A DNA stretch of 29,674 nt, from the IMG/VR virus record IMGVR_UViG_3300009425_000064, positions 1-29,674 of that record; one strand, 5' to 3'. Under the pieces are notes generated by a model. It was not told the DNA's origin. It was given only the letters and a program-made list of their open reading frames with translations, and searched no databases. The translations under genes and the position numbers were made by a program. This DNA is from a virus. Positions 1 through 10,089 of the stretch are shown here, one piece after another. How positions within the stretch are numbered: the first letter of the stretch is position 1; the number at the start of each line of letters is the position of its first letter.

Positions 1-672
1 GCTTCTCAACATAGTAAAAGATTTCCCTTAATGCATTTTGATAATAACGAAGGTCTTAATAAACCTTTACGTTATGCAAAAAACCAAAAGTCTCCTTTCG
101 TAGACGAACAAGATGGTAACGTTATACTTGAACCTATAATCTTTGAAGATGGTATGTTAAGTGTAGTTAAAGAAAATCAAGTGTTACAAAAGTTTTTATC
201 TTTACATCCTCAAAATGGAGGTTTGTTTGAAGAAGTTAATAAAGGAAAAGAAGCAGCTGATGATGTTGAAATAATGTATGCAGAGGTAGATGCTTTAATT
301 TTAGCTAGACAAATGACAATTTCTCAATTAGAAATGATTGGTAGAGTATTGTTTGGAGATGTTAATAAAATGACTACAGCAGAATTAAAAAGAGATATGT
401 TAGTTTTTGCAAGAAATAATCCTGCAGATTTAATTAATATAGTTAATGACCCTATGTTAAAATTACAGTCTAAAGTTCAAATGTTTTTTGATAATAAATT
501 ATTGATTTACAAAAACAACAAAAGAGATGTGCATTTTAATACGTCATCTAATAAAAAACGAATGGTTACAATACCATATGGTGAAGACCCATTATATATT
601 GTATCTTCTTATCTTCAATCAGATGAAGGCGTAGAAGCATTAAAATTGCTAGAAAAACGTTTAGAAAAATAA
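1..672 (+). CDS. Phage late-region protein, 5' end missing (function unknown)
   Basis: The frame is open from base 1 through the Met codon at 31, so this is the 3' part of a gene that starts outside the window; 223 residues are visible and it ends in TAA. The visible part is mainly charged and probably helical, with a conserved-looking stretch around LILARQMTISQLEMIG and MLVFARNNPADLI. I have an impression of similar proteins encoded beside capsid or connector genes in marine Bacteroidota phages, but I cannot name a function. It is followed by a strong terminator and a new promoter, so it closes a transcription unit that probably carries head genes to the left. Being a late structural or assembly protein is an inference from position only. 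Confidence 0.75.
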   Translation, partial: ASQHSKRFPLMHFDNNEGLNKPLRYAKNQKSPFVDEQDGNVILEPIIFEDGMLSVVKENQVLQKFLSLHPQNGGLFEEVNKGKEAADDVEIMYAEVDALILARQMTISQLEMIGRVLFGDVNKMTTAELKRDMLVFARNNPADLINIVNDPMLKLQSKVQMFFDNKLLIYKNNKRDVHFNTSSNKKRMVTIPYGEDPLYIVSSYLQSDEGVEALKLLEKRLEK

Positions 673-680
673 GAAATTAG

Positions 681-714
681 AAAGGGGTTAAAAAAATTAA
701 CCTCTTTTTTTTTT
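681..714 (+). terminator. Rho-independent terminator after the first gene
   Basis: Arms AAAGGGGTTAA (681-691) and TTAACCTCTTT (697-707) pair over 11 base pairs with one G-T wobble, around an A5 loop, and a run of ten T residues (705-714) follows. It begins nine bases after the TAA of the upstream gene. The poly-A side of the stem could also serve the opposite strand, but no minus-strand gene is nearby. Confidence 0.85.
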
Positions 715-717
715 GCT

Positions 718-725
718 TATCTTTG
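718..725 (+). promoter_or_regulatory. Bacteroidota-type promoter -7 element TATCTTTG
   Basis: TATCTTTG matches the Bacteroidota housekeeping sigma -7 consensus TAnnTTTG exactly, lies directly after the terminator and ends 15 bases before the ATG at 741. The same eight bases occur at 8727-8734 before another gene. I do not see a convincing -33 TTTG element at the usual distance, where the terminator stem lies, so the call rests on the -7 match and the position. It would start transcription of the tail module. Confidence 0.6.
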
Positions 726-740
726 TAGAAAAGAATACAG

Positions 741-1478
741 ATGATACAACAAGTTTATGAAGCTGTTCTTGCTATTTTAAATAAAAATAATTACGGGTAT
801 TTATCTCCTGCTGATTTTAATTTATATGCTCAACAAGCTCAGTTAGATTTATTTGAAGATATTTTTTATCAATTCAATTATCAACTTAACAAAGAAAATA
901 TAAGACAGTCAGGCACAGGATATGCGGATATTAAAAAAGGATTAGTAGAAGTAATAGATATGTTTTCAGTTACCAAGCCTTTAACTACAGCTGCTAACAA
1001 CACTTATCAAATGCCATCTGTAATAACAACAGGTTCTGATTTTTATTTTATAAACAAAATATTATGTTTTAAAGCTGATGGAGTAACGTATACAGGTGAA
1101 GCAGAAAGAGTTAGTCAGGGTAAAATAACATTACTAAACAATTCTTTATATACTGCACCTACTACAACATACCCTGCTTACACTACAGAAGGAAGTATAT
1201 TAACAGTATTTCCTACATCAATTGTAGCGGCAAATCAAGTTCAGGCACAATACATTAGATATCCTGAAACACCTATTTGGACATATGTATCATTAGGTGC
1301 AGCACAACAACCGCAATTTAGTATTACAGCAAGTTATCAAGACTTTGAATTACCTTTAGATTACTTTCAAGATTTAGTAAATAAAATTTTACAATTTGCA
1401 GGAATGGAAATAAGAGAAATTGAAGTTGTACAATATGCTATAGGACAAGACCAAAAAGAAACTCAAGACGAACAATAA
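741..1478 (+). CDS. Putative head-tail connector/tail ring protein
   Basis: This 245-residue protein is the first gene after the terminator-promoter pair and ends in TAA overlapping the ATG of the next gene (TAATG), which suggests translational coupling. The N-terminal part (about 1-60) is helical, with a GYLSPADFN stretch and a run of aromatic and acidic residues. The rest is beta-rich with many Thr, Tyr and Pro residues. There is no signal peptide or membrane segment. Proteins with this N-terminal pattern sit in front of the ring and nozzle genes in crAss-like and flavobacterial phages, from family memory. A connector or ring role is therefore inferred from gene order; the exact position in the virion is not shown. 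Confidence 0.6.
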   Translation: MIQQVYEAVLAILNKNNYGYLSPADFNLYAQQAQLDLFEDIFYQFNYQLNKENIRQSGTGYADIKKGLVEVIDMFSVTKPLTTAANNTYQMPSVITTGSDFYFINKILCFKADGVTYTGEAERVSQGKITLLNNSLYTAPTTTYPAYTTEGSILTVFPTSIVAANQVQAQYIRYPETPIWTYVSLGAAQQPQFSITASYQDFELPLDYFQDLVNKILQFAGMEIREIEVVQYAIGQDQKETQDEQ

Positions 1479-2401
1479 TGGCTTATATAAATCAATATCA
1501 ATATTATACAAATAATGAGACTACTCCACAAGATGAAAATTGGGGGTCATATCAATATATTAGTTTAGAAGATATAATTACTAATTTTTTATTAATGTAT
1601 AATGGTAATCATTCTTTGGTTAATAATGAAGAAAGATATAAAGTATTGTTTCATGCAAAAAGAGCAATACAAGAATTAAACTACGATGCATTTAAAGAAG
1701 TTAAAGTATTAGAGCTTCAAATTAGTGATACCTTACGTTATGTATTACCATCTGATTATGTTAATTGGGTTCGTATCTCTTTGTCTTACAATGGTTTATT
1801 AAGACCATTAGTTGAAAACGTACAGATAAATAGTGCTAGTGCTTATTTACAAGATAATTCAGGTAATATATTGTTTGACCAAAATGGAAATATTTTAAAA
1901 CCTGAAAATTCAGAGTTTACAAAAGAAAGATTACAAAACCACCAAAGAACACAATATTTAAATCAAAACGCTCCTTACAATGGATATTGGGGATGGGAAG
2001 TTGATGGAGCATGGTTTTTTGATATGGCTATAGGAACGTCATGGGGATTAAACACAGAAACAGCTAACGCTAATCCTACATTTCGTATAGACAAAAAAGC
2101 AGGAGTAATAAATTTTAGTTCTGCTATGAATGACAAATTAGCTATATTAGAATATATATCTGATGGTATGGAAAATGGTGATGATTCACAAATTACTGTA
2201 AATAAAATGTTTGAAGATTATATGTATGCATATATAGAATATGCTATATTAAATAGTAAACTTGGTGTTCAAGAGTATGTAATTAAAAGAGCTCAAAAAA
2301 GAAAATCATCACTATTAAGAAATGCCAAGATTAGAGTAAGTAATATTCATCCGGGTCGCCTTATCCAAAATATGAGAGGTCAAGATAAATGGATAAAATA
2401 A
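1478..2401 (+). CDS. Putative tail ring/gatekeeper-type protein
   Basis: A 307-residue protein that starts inside the stop codon of the preceding gene and ends one base before the next ATG, so genes two to four look like one translated unit. The N-terminal half is helical (around ITNFLLMYNGNHSLV and YKVLFHAKRAIQEL), followed by LPSDYVNWVRISLSYNG, an aromatic-rich middle, and a basic C-terminus (HPGRLIQNMRGQDKWIK). This arrangement is what I remember for tail tubular or adaptor proteins (T7 gp11-like position) of crAss-like and marine Bacteroidota podoviruses. The structural role is supported by the context; the sub-class is an inference. Confidence 0.65.
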   Translation: MAYINQYQYYTNNETTPQDENWGSYQYISLEDIITNFLLMYNGNHSLVNNEERYKVLFHAKRAIQELNYDAFKEVKVLELQISDTLRYVLPSDYVNWVRISLSYNGLLRPLVENVQINSASAYLQDNSGNILFDQNGNILKPENSEFTKERLQNHQRTQYLNQNAPYNGYWGWEVDGAWFFDMAIGTSWGLNTETANANPTFRIDKKAGVINFSSAMNDKLAILEYISDGMENGDDSQITVNKMFEDYMYAYIEYAILNSKLGVQEYVIKRAQKRKSSLLRNAKIRVSNIHPGRLIQNMRGQDKWIK

Positions 2402-2402
2402 T

Positions 2403-5400
2403 ATGGCAAATATACAAAAGAATTTTATACAAGGTAAAATGAATAAAAGCGTTGATGAACGCTTAATTCCTAATGGTCAATATATAGATGCTTTAAATGT
2501 TAGATTAGGTTCTACCGAAGCATCAGAAATTGGTTCAGTAGAAAACTCTAAAGGTAATACAAAAATTACAACACTTACTTTTAGTGGAACTGAATTAAGT
2601 GCAAATGCTAGGTGTATAGGTGCTTATGAGGATGGTTCTAATGAAACTATTTATTTTTTTGTACATGACCCTTCTTTTACTGTAGGAACGACAGGTAAAC
2701 TTGATATGATAGTTTCGTTTGATGAACAAAACGATGTAACTACTTATCATGTTGTTTCAATGAAAGAGGGAGCAAGTGGTACAAATACTACTTTAAATTT
2801 TGATTCTAAATTTTTAATTCATTCTATAAATAAAGTTGAAGATTTATTGTTTTTTACAGACAATCTAAATCAACCTCGTTTTATTAATGTTAAAAGAAAT
2901 TATCAAGAACCTTTTAGTAACATAGATGTAATTACAGCAGAGTCTTTATTAGTTATAAAAAAACCACCTGCAGCAAGTCCTGAATTTTCTTTGTTTACTT
3001 CACCTCAAGAAAATAATTATTTAGAAAACAAACTTGTTTGTTTTGCATATCGATATGAATATCAGGATGATGATTATTCAGCTACATCACAATGGTCAAA
3101 ACCTGCGTTTTTACCTAAAACCTTTTCTATAGGTATTGATGATAAATTAAATAATGGTATGGAAAATGCTAGAAATGGCGTTTCTGTAACTTACAATACC
3201 GGTAGTTCTTTAGTAAAATCTATTGAAGTTTTATTTAAAGAGTCAAATAAAAATACTATAAACATAATAGATAAATTTAGTAAAGAAGAAAATGGTTTTG
3301 TAGATAATCAAGATGTAACGTTTGAGTTTGATAGCAATCAAATTTTTACAATTTTAAATTCTGACCAACTTGGAAGATTATATGATGCTGTACCTTTAAA
3401 AGCAAAAACACAAACTTTAATGGGCAACAGATTAATTTATGGTAATTATATTGAGGGATATAATTTAACTTCATCTAATGGAGAACCTATTAATTTAGAC
3501 TACACAACAACACTTGTAAGCAAAGCAATTGGATTAAGTGATGTAACTACTACATTATCAAACGGAACGTATACAATTGACACCACAGCAGGAACACAAA
3601 CAATAACCGATTCAATTGTTAGTTTAGATTTAACTGATTTTGATTTAGTTGTTGGAGCTCAAATAACGTTTGATATAAGACTTGTACATGCTTCATTTAC
3701 AGGAACTCCTGTTCCAAGTGAAACAGTAGCACAATTAGACTTATCATTTTCATTTACATTACCAACAAATTACAATACGCTTACTTCATTAGTAAATTCA
3801 ACAGAATTTCAATCAGCAGTAGGTCCGGGTCAGCCAATAGCAACATCATGTAGTTTAGGAACAACTTGGACAGATGAATATAACTGTTTAATGCCTAACA
3901 CTTTAAGTTCATTAACAGCTTATACTTCAGGAATAGGTTCAGTTACTTATCCTGCAGTTGGCGCAATGACAGCTACTGTTTCAGGAAATAGTATTATTGT
4001 ACAAATTCCTGCTATGCAATGGGTGGATAATACAGCAGCACCAACCGTAACAATAACAGAATATTTTAGTATTCAAACTAGCGAAGCAACATTTCAAAAA
4101 ATAAGCAATACAGAAAGTTTACATAGTAATAGAGATTATGCAGTTGGTATAGTATACATGGATGATTTTAATCGTTCATCTACAGCTTTACTAGCTCCTA
4201 ATTCATCAGTTCATGTGCCATGTTCAGTTTCAGATTTTAAAAATAATATTGATATAGAAATACCAACAAATATGCTCCCTCCTTTTTGGGCAAAAAGATA
4301 TAAGTTTGTTATAAAACCATCTGAAACTAGATACGAAACCATATATAGTAATTTGTTTATAAATGACCCTAATGCTTCAGGATATTGGTTTTTATTAGAA
4401 GGAGAAAATGTAGAAAAAATATCAGAAGGACAAAGACTTCAAGTTAAATCTGATACGTCAGGTGCGATTAATAATTGTGCTGTTGCTACAGTTTTAGAAA
4501 AAGTATCTCAGCCTGCAGGATTTATAAAGTTTGATTCTTCTTTTTCTTCTACTCAAGTAGATGCTCCGGCAGCAACTTATATGCGTATAGTTCCTAATGA
4601 TTTTAATGTAGTGTTAGATGAAGGAGCTGTTGAATTTAAACAAGCTGAACAGTGTACAGATATTTCAGGAGACTCTCCTATGGCTGCATGTTTAATCAAT
4701 CGATTGGATAGTTCATCATCTCAACCTTCCGGTTATTTATATAGTGATTATACTATTCCTGAAGGTAGTCGTATAAAACTATATTTTAGATTTAGACGTT
4801 TAGGAACAGGTGACGGTAACAAGAAATGTGAAAGAAGAATTTATGAATTAGATTTAGATTTAGTTTCTTCAGCAAACTATAATAATTTTCAAGAATGGTT
4901 TATTGGTGACAATATTGAATTAAGACTTGATGATGGTACATGGACAGGGGGAAGCACATCAGCAGGAAACCCTCCAACAAACACTTTATTAGGTAATCTT
5001 AACTCCGCTTTTAATGGTAGACCAACAGAAATTGAAGCGGGCATGAGTTATAATAATAGTATAACAACAAACTTTTTTAGATTTGTAAGAAGCGTTACAG
5101 ACAATGGATTATGGTTATGTGCTACAGGTACAGAAAGTTGTTCAGGTATTGGACAACAAAGTAGAAGACGTTCGTGTTCTAAAATTGAAGTAACTGTATT
5201 TAGAAGTGAGGATACTATAGTTTTTGAAAGCGAACCACAAGAAAGTTTGCCTGATGTGTTTTATGAAGGAGACCAAAGTTATCCTATTATTTCAACTACA
5301 GGTTTGCATGGTGGTGGAACAAATGCACAAATTCTTGCAGGAAACAGAACACAAACCTCAGCAACTTCAGGTAAAATACAAACAACATTATTTAATTGTT

Positions 5401-6911
5401 ATGCATTTGGTAACGGAGTAGAAAGTTTTAAAATATTAGATTCTATTGGAGGGCAAGAATTACAAGTTGGTAATAGAGTTACAACAACAGCTAATCAAGA
5501 ATACCAAGAAGCACATAGATTTGCCGACTTAACTTATAGCGGTAGATATAGTGATTTTTCAAATATTAATAAACTAAATGAATTTAATTTTAGTTTAGCA
5601 AATTATAAAATATTAGAAGATTCTTTTGGTCCTGTAGCAAAATTATATTGAAGAGAAACAGATGTTTTAGTTTTACAAGAAGATAAAATCTCATATGTAT
5701 TAGCAGGTAAAAATTTATTATCAGATTCTACAGGAGGAGGTGCTATAGCATCAGTTCCTGAAGTTTTAGGAACGCAAATAGCTAGAAAAGAAGTATATGG
5801 GATTAGTAACAATCCTGAAAGTTTTGTTTGCTATGGAGCTGATAAATATTTTACAGATGCTAAAAGAGGTGCTGTGTTACAAATGCGTGGTACAAGTATG
5901 CAAAATGAACAACTGTCTGTAATATCCGAAATGGGGATGCGTGGATTTTTTAGAGATTTATTTATTAATTCTTTTGACACACAAAAACTTGGCGGATATG
6001 ACCCTTACATGAATGAGTATGTATTGTCAAATAATTGTATTTTATTACCTGCTTCTGTACAAGAAGAAAATTGTGGAATATCTTTTAACTATGGAATTCT
6101 ATCTCCATCAACTCCACAAACATTTATAGTAAGACTTGGACAGCAAATAGGTCAAGTTTCAATAGTGTATACAACACCCGTTCTTGATAATAATACTACT
6201 TTTAAAATTACAGTAGATTACAATGGAGCTGAGGTTGTTAATACAGGTGATATAACAAGTGGAGGTACAGTAACTTTTGATAAAAATAATTTGCTTATTA
6301 ATACAGCTACAGTAAATGTAGTTGTTGTAGGAGGTAATGCACAAAACTTAGGAATGTCTGTTAGCTGTCCACAGGCTGACCAAATCACAGTAAAAACTAT
6401 TGTTATAACAAGTGACACAAGTTCAGGTGCTTTAATACACACATATTATGGATATAGTGATGCAGCTTTTTCGACATTACTAACAAGTCAATTTGTTCAG
6501 TTTGGAAATGGTGTAAATCCAATAGTTTCTAGTTTTGTAGAAGTTACAGGAGGTCAAGGACTTAACACAATACCAACAGACAGTTCTACAGTACAGTTAG
6601 GTACACTTTTCAAACCTTCAGATGATTATTTGTTTGACACTACATCAGATAGATTTGGATATTTGAGAAGTGCAACAAATTACAATAACAATTCATCAGA
6701 TATTACAAGTCTATTAACATCTATTGATAGTGCGTCAAATTGGCTAACTACAAATACTACATTAGCACCGTCAAAATATTTTGGTGAATTTACAATGCCA
6801 AATAATGACTTAGATTTTTTATATTTGGTATATGATTTAAGGTCAACTTTTCAATTACAAATGTGTTTTTCACCTACAGGGGAACAAGACGCTTGTTGTG
6901 GATGTGTATAA
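2403..6911 (+). CDS. Tail nozzle/'muzzle'-like structural protein, interrupted by in-frame TGA
   Basis: The reading frame runs from ATG 2403 to TAA 6911, 1502 residues if the TGA at 5649-5651 (codon 1083) is read as an amino acid. The downstream part is in the same frame, has no start codon until 5874, and encodes the most conserved-looking segment (VLVLQEDKISYVLAGKNLL, then YGADKYFTDAKRGAV at about 1140-1160), so this is one protein and not two genes. The N-terminus (FIQGKMNKSVDERLIPNGQY) is the pattern I know from large nozzle or stabilization proteins of crAss-like phages, probably beta-propeller rich and analogous to T7 gp12. The C-terminus ends in a cysteine cluster (CCGCV). Without readthrough the product would be 1082 residues and lose this conserved part. 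Function is inferred from the family pattern and gene order. Confidence 0.75.
5649..5651 (+). other. In-frame TGA inside the nozzle gene
   Basis: The codons around it read AAA TTA TAT TGA AGA GAA ACA. Coding continues in the same frame for 419 more codons without another stop. TGA is one transition away from TGG, and Trp fits the local sequence (KLY-x-RETDVLVLQ), although I cannot be sure which residue homologues have here. The following base is A, as in known leaky UGA sites such as that of phage Qbeta. Confidence 0.9.
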
Positions 6912-6922
6912 ATTAAAATAAA

Positions 6923-7879
6923 ATGGGAATAACAGTAAATTATTATTTAGATACAAACGATTTTCAAACAGCCACAGCTGTTTATACAGACAATGCTTTG
7001 ACTGTATTAGCTCCTGATGGATGGTATTCTTATAGTAATAGATGGCGAAAACAAACAAGTGGTGTTTTAGGTTCTGTTGGGGTATGTCCATCTTGTAATC
7101 AAGCATGTTCTTCATCACCTTTTTTATCTGCTTATTCTTATTTTATGGGAAGTAATACTGAAGGTGCGGGTGTTTACAATTTAACAATTGATACAGGTTC
7201 TGCGGCAGGAATTAATAGAATGTTTCTTGGTCGAAATGCTAGTGATTGTTATGGTATTCAAATAGTACATGACTCTGCTGTAGTTAACAATTGGATTACA
7301 GGTGAAGGATATGAATCACCGGGAAATAGTGATGCAATATGGATGGGAGATACTACTGTAGCAGCAGGAACTGTGTATACTAATCAACCATCGTTTACAT
7401 GGAATGGAACATCTTGGGTACAGTCTTCTACTAATGTAGGTTATACAGTTAATAGCACAACAAATTTTACAACAACACAAGACCTATATAATCTAGCAGT
7501 ATTTTCAAAAACTACAGCTGTAAATACAACAGTACAAATTACAGTTTTTATTCCTCCTTTTTCAAGTTCAGGAGTTAATACAAATGTTTTATTTTCTCCT
7601 GTATGTTCTGCATTATTAATTGCAACACCTTATAATGCTACATCTTATCCTAATCCTGCTGATGCATGTAATGCTACAGGAACAACTGATAGTGTTTTTA
7701 TTGCTAACGCTACATCAGGAAATATATCTACAGATATAATACCTGTTAAATATTCTTATGCATTTACAAATACATTTGGAACTACTGCAGTTGGTGTAGG
7801 ATATTATAAAACAAGTCAAGGATATATGCAAGTAGATAGTAATGGAGTAGTAATCGATGTAGGCAGTTGTCCTCCTTAA
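6923..7879 (+). CDS. Putative tail-associated structural protein with Cys cluster
   Basis: This 318-residue protein is rich in Thr, Ser, Asn and Val and looks like a beta-structured surface protein. The N-terminus contains ATAVYTDNALTVLAPDGWYS and a cysteine group CPSCNQAC at about 54-61; the C-terminus ends in a short YYKTSQGYMQVDSNG repeat-like strand and GSCPP. It is 11 bases after the nozzle gene, with an A-rich leader and no Shine-Dalgarno sequence. The position between nozzle and the next tail gene suggests a tail fibre, spike or adhesin-like component. I do not recognise a specific family and host-binding is only a guess. Confidence 0.6.
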   Translation: MGITVNYYLDTNDFQTATAVYTDNALTVLAPDGWYSYSNRWRKQTSGVLGSVGVCPSCNQACSSSPFLSAYSYFMGSNTEGAGVYNLTIDTGSAAGINRMFLGRNASDCYGIQIVHDSAVVNNWITGEGYESPGNSDAIWMGDTTVAAGTVYTNQPSFTWNGTSWVQSSTNVGYTVNSTTNFTTTQDLYNLAVFSKTTAVNTTVQITVFIPPFSSSGVNTNVLFSPVCSALLIATPYNATSYPNPADACNATGTTDSVFIANATSGNISTDIIPVKYSYAFTNTFGTTAVGVGYYKTSQGYMQVDSNGVVIDVGSCPP

Positions 7880-7889
7880 AATTTAAAAT

Positions 7890-8720
7890 ATGAGTTGTAC
7901 AAATCAAACAGTAAGTTATAGCGATGGCGTAAAAGGGTTTCCTTCTTTTTACTCCTATCATCCTAACTATATGATAGGCATGAATAATTACTTCTATTCA
8001 TTTGACAAGGGTAATCTTTACCGTCATAACAGTAACGATAGAAGAAACAGTTATTATGGTGTAGATTATAGTTCTACTATTACAAGTGTATTTAATGAAT
8101 CACCTTTAGAGAATAAATTATTTAAAACTATTAATTTAGAGTCTGACGCTTCATGGTCTGTAGATTTTACAAGTGATATCCAATTTACAGGATATATAAA
8201 TAGCACATCGTTTGTTAAAAAAGAAGGTGCGTGGTTTGCGTATTTAAGAACTGAAGGTTCTGTTGCAGGAATAGGAACACCTATTGACAGCCAACAATAT
8301 CCTTTACGTTCTATTATGGGTATAATGAACAGTACAGCTAGAGGTGGTACTATAGCTAATCCTATTATACAGTTTAGTATTGGTATAAATTCTAGTTTAG
8401 CGTCTTATATAAATCCACAAATAAATATAAATGATTTTATTTATTGGAGTGATTTAACGGGAAATAACGAATTAACATATGCAGGAAAAATACAATCTAT
8501 AGCTTACTCACCTATTAATGGTGTTGTAAGTATTACAATTGACGCTGCCGGTGCGGTTGTTATACCTGCGGGAACATTATATTTTGCAGCTGTAAAAGAC
8601 CAAATTGCAGAATCATATGGTATATTAGGACACTATGGTAAATTTAAATTAACTAATAGTGATATTACAGCTACAGAGTTATTTGCTGTAGAGTCAGATG
8701 TTATGAAAAGTTATCCTTAA
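7890..8720 (+). CDS. Putative tail structural protein
   Basis: A 276-residue protein, ten bases after the previous gene. It contains GFPSFYSYHPNYMIGMNNYF near the N-terminus, SPLENKLFKTINLESDASW at about 71-89 and FVKKEGAWFAYLRTEG near 109-124. I remember this order of motifs (FYS-P--M-GMN-, FKT-N-E, FVKKEG-W-AY-R) from tail proteins of crAss-like and other Bacteroidota phages, encoded next to the nozzle gene, where it may be a detached part of the nozzle assembly. No transmembrane segment or enzyme motif is visible. The gene ends in TAA and is followed by a promoter for the next gene. Confidence 0.65.
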   Translation: MSCTNQTVSYSDGVKGFPSFYSYHPNYMIGMNNYFYSFDKGNLYRHNSNDRRNSYYGVDYSSTITSVFNESPLENKLFKTINLESDASWSVDFTSDIQFTGYINSTSFVKKEGAWFAYLRTEGSVAGIGTPIDSQQYPLRSIMGIMNSTARGGTIANPIIQFSIGINSSLASYINPQININDFIYWSDLTGNNELTYAGKIQSIAYSPINGVVSITIDAAGAVVIPAGTLYFAAVKDQIAESYGILGHYGKFKLTNSDITATELFAVESDVMKSYP

Positions 8721-8726
8721 AATTAG

Positions 8727-8734
8727 TATCTTTG
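8727..8734 (+). promoter_or_regulatory. Bacteroidota-type promoter -7 element TATCTTTG
   Basis: An exact copy of the TATCTTTG element at 718-725, here in a 20-base gap and ending six bases before the ATG at 8741. It matches TAnnTTTG. The very short distance to the start codon would give a leaderless or nearly leaderless message. No clear -33 box is visible in the upstream coding sequence. Confidence 0.5.
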
Positions 8735-8740
8735 TGTTAA

Positions 8741-9151
8741 ATGAAATTTAATATAAGGGTACTTAAGGAAAACGACTATGAAGATATATTAGTCGGATGG
8801 TGGAAAGATTGGAAATGGATTCCTCCTGTAAAAGATTTTTTACCTCTTAATGGCTTGGGTGGTATTATGGTAGAGTGGAATGATATACCTGTTTGTGCGG
8901 GTTTTATTATTCAAACTAATAGTAAAGTAGCATGGATAGAATGGATTGTATCTAATAAAAATTTTAAAGAAAAGCTTCATAGAAAAGATGCTTTAAATTT
9001 ATTGGTACAAACATTAACTGATGTAGCTAAAAAAACAGGTAGTACATATGCGTATACAATACTTAAAAGTCCTTCTTTAATAAACACATACAAAAATAAT
9101 GGTTATTTAGGAGAAGAACAAAATATAAACGAGATGATAAAAAAATTATAA
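8741..9151 (+). CDS. GNAT-like acetyltransferase family protein
   Basis: A 136-residue protein with the layout of a small GNAT fold: an N-terminal strand and helix (IRVLKENDYEDILVGWWKDW), a central strand pair (VCAGFIIQTNSKVAWIEWIV), a helix that would follow the acetyl-CoA loop (about 84-101) and a C-terminal segment YTILKSPSLINTYKNNGY that resembles the usual GNAT ending. The typical Q/RxxGxG/A acetyl-CoA loop is not clear, so enzyme activity is uncertain. Such genes occur within structural modules of marine phages. A copy of the TATCTTTG promoter lies directly upstream, and the stop is one base before the next ATG. The substrate is unknown. Confidence 0.55.
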   Translation: MKFNIRVLKENDYEDILVGWWKDWKWIPPVKDFLPLNGLGGIMVEWNDIPVCAGFIIQTNSKVAWIEWIVSNKNFKEKLHRKDALNLLVQTLTDVAKKTGSTYAYTILKSPSLINTYKNNGYLGEEQNINEMIKKL

Positions 9152-9152
9152 T

Positions 9153-10088
9153 ATGGCGTTAGCAACCACAATTTTAGCAGCAAGTGCATTAGCAATGTCT
9201 ATAGGAACTACTGTGGCATCAGGTGCACAAGCAGCAAAACAACGAAGAATTCAAGCAGGTGCTGAAGAAGATGCAAACAGATTTATGAAAGATGCAAGAG
9301 ATAAGCTTGAAGTAAACGAATATGACGAGTTAAGTATTAACAGTTTAGTTTATGACAATCAAAGAGAAGAGCTTTCTAAGGTTGGTGCAGCACTTATAGA
9401 AAATGCACAACAATCAGACAGACCAAATATGGGTGCTCAATCTATTGTTGATGCAGTCAACAAAGCCAATACATCTATAACTGAAAAAGAAGTAAACGAA
9501 TTACAAGATTTAGATTTAGTTCAAGCTGAAGAAGCTACAAGAAAAAGTGATATAGGCATACAATTAGATTTAGGCGAAGTTCAAGGTGCACAAAAAGCCG
9601 CAGCTGATGCAGGAGAATTAGCACAAAAATATAAATCAGATTTTCTGACTCAACTTCCTCAAACAGCAATGGCTGCAGTTTCTACACTTGCTCCTGTTTT
9701 TGGTAAAAATGCTCAAACAAAAGGAATAGAAGGTTTTGAGTTTGGAGGTAAAACAGGTCTTGAAGGAATACAAGCTAAGTTTGGTGACGATGATTTTATA
9801 AAATCTTTAGATGGTAAAGGGTTTGGTTCTATACCATTTGAAAATTTAAAGGACATAGGTAAGTTAAAGTCTAATGCTTTAGATGATTATGTAAGAAATA
9901 ATTTATCAGGTGGAAATTTAAAATATTTAATGGATAATCAAACAGGTAATGCTAATCCTTTTACACCAACTACAAGTAAACAATATAGCCAAACTTTTAA
10001 AGATGCAGGGTTAAATAGTGGTGTAATGACAAATTCTGACAAAATAGCAGAGTTAGAAGCTGCATTAGCAAAACTAAAGAAAGGATAA
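9153..10088 (+). CDS. Internal virion/ejection protein with N-terminal hydrophobic segment
   Basis: A 311-residue protein starting with a long small-residue hydrophobic helix (about 2-26, TTILAASALAMSIGTTVASG), followed by charged, Ala- and Gln-rich helices (about 27-165) and a low-complexity Gly-rich region. It ends in a short Leu/Ala helix (KIAELEAALAKLKKG). Small size, membrane-insertable N-terminus and position just before two larger helical proteins match the T7 gp14-gp15-gp16 ejection set, where the smallest member enters the outer membrane. The same role is inferred here. The start follows the previous stop by one base and the stop precedes the next ATG by one base. Confidence 0.65.
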   Translation: MALATTILAASALAMSIGTTVASGAQAAKQRRIQAGAEEDANRFMKDARDKLEVNEYDELSINSLVYDNQREELSKVGAALIENAQQSDRPNMGAQSIVDAVNKANTSITEKEVNELQDLDLVQAEEATRKSDIGIQLDLGEVQGAQKAAADAGELAQKYKSDFLTQLPQTAMAAVSTLAPVFGKNAQTKGIEGFEFGGKTGLEGIQAKFGDDDFIKSLDGKGFGSIPFENLKDIGKLKSNALDDYVRNNLSGGNLKYLMDNQTGNANPFTPTTSKQYSQTFKDAGLNSGVMTNSDKIAELEAALAKLKKG

Positions 10089-10089
10089 T

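Noticed and set aside
5874-6911. Separate gene starting at ATG 5874
   Set aside because: The frame is the same as that of 2403-5648, coding is continuous from 5652 with conserved-looking peptide before 5874, and there is no leader or gap typical of a gene start.
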